From JAGLQA01 sp023135565 (GTDB taxonomy: Bacteria > Acidobacteriota > Aminicenantia > UBA2199), in contig DAOWCY010000108.1 in NCBI GenBank assembly GCA_030639305.1, forward strand, positions 1 to 24,238: a DNA stretch of 24,238 bases, given 5' to 3'. Position numbers and translations under genes: made by a program. Positions 22,761 through 24,238 of this stretch are shown here, piece after piece (position 1 is the first letter of the stretch; each line of letters opens with the position of its first letter). The notes below the pieces were generated by a model, which did no database searches, was not told where the DNA came from, and saw only the letters and a list, made by a program, of their open reading frames with translations.

Positions 22761-23966
22761 TCAGGAGAGGAGAAGCTTAACCACTAAAGGAAACGCAATA
22801 AAAGTCCCGATTGCCGATCCTAAAGAACCGAAAATCGTCACTAATAACGCCCGGGTCAACCGGTTTCGCCACCAGCCTCTGAAAGTAGAGGCGTCATCGG
22901 CGGCGCTCTCGAAATCCTTGACTTTGGGCCGCACTAACAGTATCTGTACCAGACCGGTTACCATACCGGCGCCGATCATGGGATTAAGACTGGTAATGGG
23001 TGCGGCAAAAAAACCGGCCGGGATAGTAAGCGGGTGACCCAATGCCAATATGCAGCCTATGGACGTCAATACGCCGTTGATGAGAATCCAATAAATAGCC
23101 GCTTTGCCGGTCATTTCACTGTTGCCCGAAGCAAACCCGTATATAAAAAAGAACAACACCGCCGCCGGCAGAATCCAGGGGAGAATCTTAATCATTTTGG
23201 AGGCAGGGGGGATTAGTTCGATCTCTTTTAGTTCCTCTTCGCTAATTTTACGCTCGAAAGAGCGGATTATCCCCGGCACATGAGCAGCGCCTACTACAGC
23301 CACTGTTTTTTGCCCTAAGTGCTGCTGGATTTTCCCGGCCAGGTACAGGTCTCTTTCATCCAATATCACCTGTTTCATCTTAGGCATGATCTCTCCCATT
23401 TCCGCGATTAATGCGGTCAGGGTATCTGATTTTTTTAATTCCGCTATCTTTTCTTCGTCGATCTCTTCCCCTGCCTCTCCGGCAAAAAGCAGCGCAGCGA
23501 AGGCTTTTATTTTATCCCAGAAAGTCATTTTCCGGATCAACCGTTTAAGCGTAGCAGCCAGGTCCCTGTCCGCCAATACCAGTTTCGTCTTTAACTCCCC
23601 GGAAAGATCGACTGCTTTTTTAAACTCGGCTCCCGGCGTTACACCTAATTTTTTGGCTATTTTTTTCTGGTAAGCCGACATAATCAGTTGAGCAGTAAAA
23701 AAAAGAGCTCGTTTTTTTTTTATGATTTCGATAATATCTGTATTTTCGTACCTTTTCCTGTTTTGCAGCACCTCAAGGCGCTGCTTATCCAATTCCACGG
23801 CAATAGTATCCGGTTCCACCCGGTGAATGGTTTCTTCAACTAACCTGGCCGAATCAGCGGATACATGTGCTGTACCGATGAGATGCAGCTCTCTGCCATC
23901 GGCGAAAGAGAGCTTATGAACATCCTGTGAAATTTTTTCTACATTCGCTTTCGTGTATTCGTTCAC
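22761..23966 (-). CDS. TraB-family membrane protein
   Basis: A 401-residue protein with an N-terminal TraB domain: LHLIGTAHVSADSARLV near residue 30, AVELDKQR near 58 and VVGAAHVPGI near 235. Four hydrophobic segments follow in the C-terminal third (ILPWILPAAVLFFFIYGFA onward). TraB was described as the enterococcal pheromone-shutdown protein. The wider family conserves the two GxxH motifs and an acidic residue, consistent with a metal-dependent hydrolase, but the reaction in most bacteria is unknown. I chose GTG 23966 because AAGGAG lies 6 nt upstream; a frame back to 24062 starts upstream of the promoter's -10 box. It is expressed alone from 24034-24062. Confidence 0.85.
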   Translation of the reverse strand: MNEYTKANVEKISQDVHKLSFADGRELHLIGTAHVSADSARLVEETIHRVEPDTIAVELDKQRLEVLQNRKRYENTDIIEIIKKKRALFFTAQLIMSAYQKKIAKKLGVTPGAEFKKAVDLSGELKTKLVLADRDLAATLKRLIRKMTFWDKIKAFAALLFAGEAGEEIDEEKIAELKKSDTLTALIAEMGEIMPKMKQVILDERDLYLAGKIQQHLGQKTVAVVGAAHVPGIIRSFERKISEEELKEIELIPPASKMIKILPWILPAAVLFFFIYGFASGNSEMTGKAAIYWILINGVLTSIGCILALGHPLTIPAGFFAAPITSLNPMIGAGMVTGLVQILLVRPKVKDFESAADDASTFRGWWRNRLTRALLVTIFGSLGSAIGTFIAFPLVVKLLLS

Positions 23967-24033
23967 TATAAACTCCTTAGTAATATCCAGGGGACCAATT
24001 AGGTGACATAAGTTGTAATAAGTGTAATAAGTG

Positions 24034-24062
24034 ATTATATACCCAAATTTAACAAAATACAA
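24034..24062 (-). promoter_or_regulatory. Promoter of the TraB gene
   Basis: TTGTAT (24062-24057), 17 bp and TATAAT (24039-24034). The roughly 60-nt leader begins with a tandem CTTATTACA repeat (24010-24030). Confidence 0.6.
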
Positions 24063-24107
24063 GAGCGGAAGCAGTAACTATCCAGTTTTGGGAAAAACTA
24101 AAACAGA

Positions 24108-24127
24108 CTTGCCTCCGGCGGCCCTGC
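24108..24127 (-). repeat. Terminal fragment of the dispersed repeat
   Basis: CTTGCCTCCGGCGGCCCTGC is the reverse complement of the common 3' end (GCAGGGCCGCCGGAGGCAAG). The core arms are missing. Confidence 0.65.
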
Positions 24128-24177
24128 AATACTGTTGCCTTAAGGAAATAAAAAACGATCTAAAATGCCAATAAAGC

Positions 24178-24206
24178 TTGACAAATATGTGTTTTCTTGC
24201 TATAAC
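24178..24206 (+). promoter_or_regulatory. Strong sigma-70 promoter reading out of the window
   Basis: A consensus TTGACA (24178-24183), 17-bp spacer and TATAAC (24201-24206) point to the right edge. The first ATG (24213) is 6 nt past the -10, as at the C69 gene, suggesting another leaderless start. Confidence 0.65.
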
Positions 24207-24212
24207 GTCCAC

Positions 24213-24238
24213 ATGAATTTAAAATTTAGATTTTTTAA
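24213..24238 (+). CDS. Possible start of a gene cut by the window end
   Basis: ATG 24213 opens a frame MNLKFRFF that runs off the end. Support is only its position at the predicted transcription start; there is no Shine-Dalgarno sequence. Only eight codons are visible. Confidence 0.3.

Overview
The window looks like chromosome of an anaerobic or microaerophilic diderm bacterium. It has an outer-membrane beta-barrel, several signal peptides, a class I ([4Fe-4S]-type) hybrid cluster protein and a periplasmic octaheme cytochrome c. The mix of 6-bladed beta-propeller, C69 peptidase, TIR/CHAT/STAND protein and many GC-rich dispersed palindromes recalls uncultured lineages such as Candidatus Aminicenantes. 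That placement is an impression from gene content, not a demonstrated assignment.

Layout. 1-396 is the 3' part of a group II intron (+ strand) with textbook domains V and VI and no full reverse transcriptase. 610-2674 is a three-gene minus-strand cluster: 6-bladed beta-propeller, membrane-anchored CxxC protein (frameshifted at an A9 run) and MauE/DoxX-like membrane protein. 2751-7911 holds a very large secreted protein of unknown function and a C69-family peptidase whose C-terminus is displaced by a second A9-run frameshift. 8102-10393 is a membrane protein with a spermidine-synthase-like methyltransferase domain. 10698-16602 is a nitrogen-oxide/hydroxylamine module: octaheme HAO-family cytochrome, outer-membrane channel, hybrid cluster protein and a divergent Crp/Fnr regulator. 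Matching GTAACA/TGTTAC operators lie before hcp (centred exactly at -41.5 from a predicted start) and before the cytochrome. 16603-17425 is a non-coding region with a 21-22 bp minisatellite and a duplicated ~105 bp block. 17426-21964 is a 1512-residue TIR-CHAT-STAND-TPR protein, a probable immune or cell-death effector with two predicted enzymatic heads. 22234-23966 holds a small unknown protein and a TraB-family membrane protein. A strong promoter points out of the right edge.

The unifying feature is a dispersed family of GC-rich palindromic repeats (about 70-240 bp). Copies fill nearly every large intergenic gap, and four lie inside open reading frames without breaking them: two in the giant secreted protein and two in the TIR-CHAT-STAND protein. 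The same repeat DNA is read in two different frames in one gene. Three genes with ordinary start sites (hcp, the TIR protein, the 22234 gene) have stop-free upstream extensions through neighbouring repeats, so automatic start calls there would be too long. Several promoters have their -35 box abutting a repeat edge (GGGG-TTGA), and some genes appear to be leaderless.
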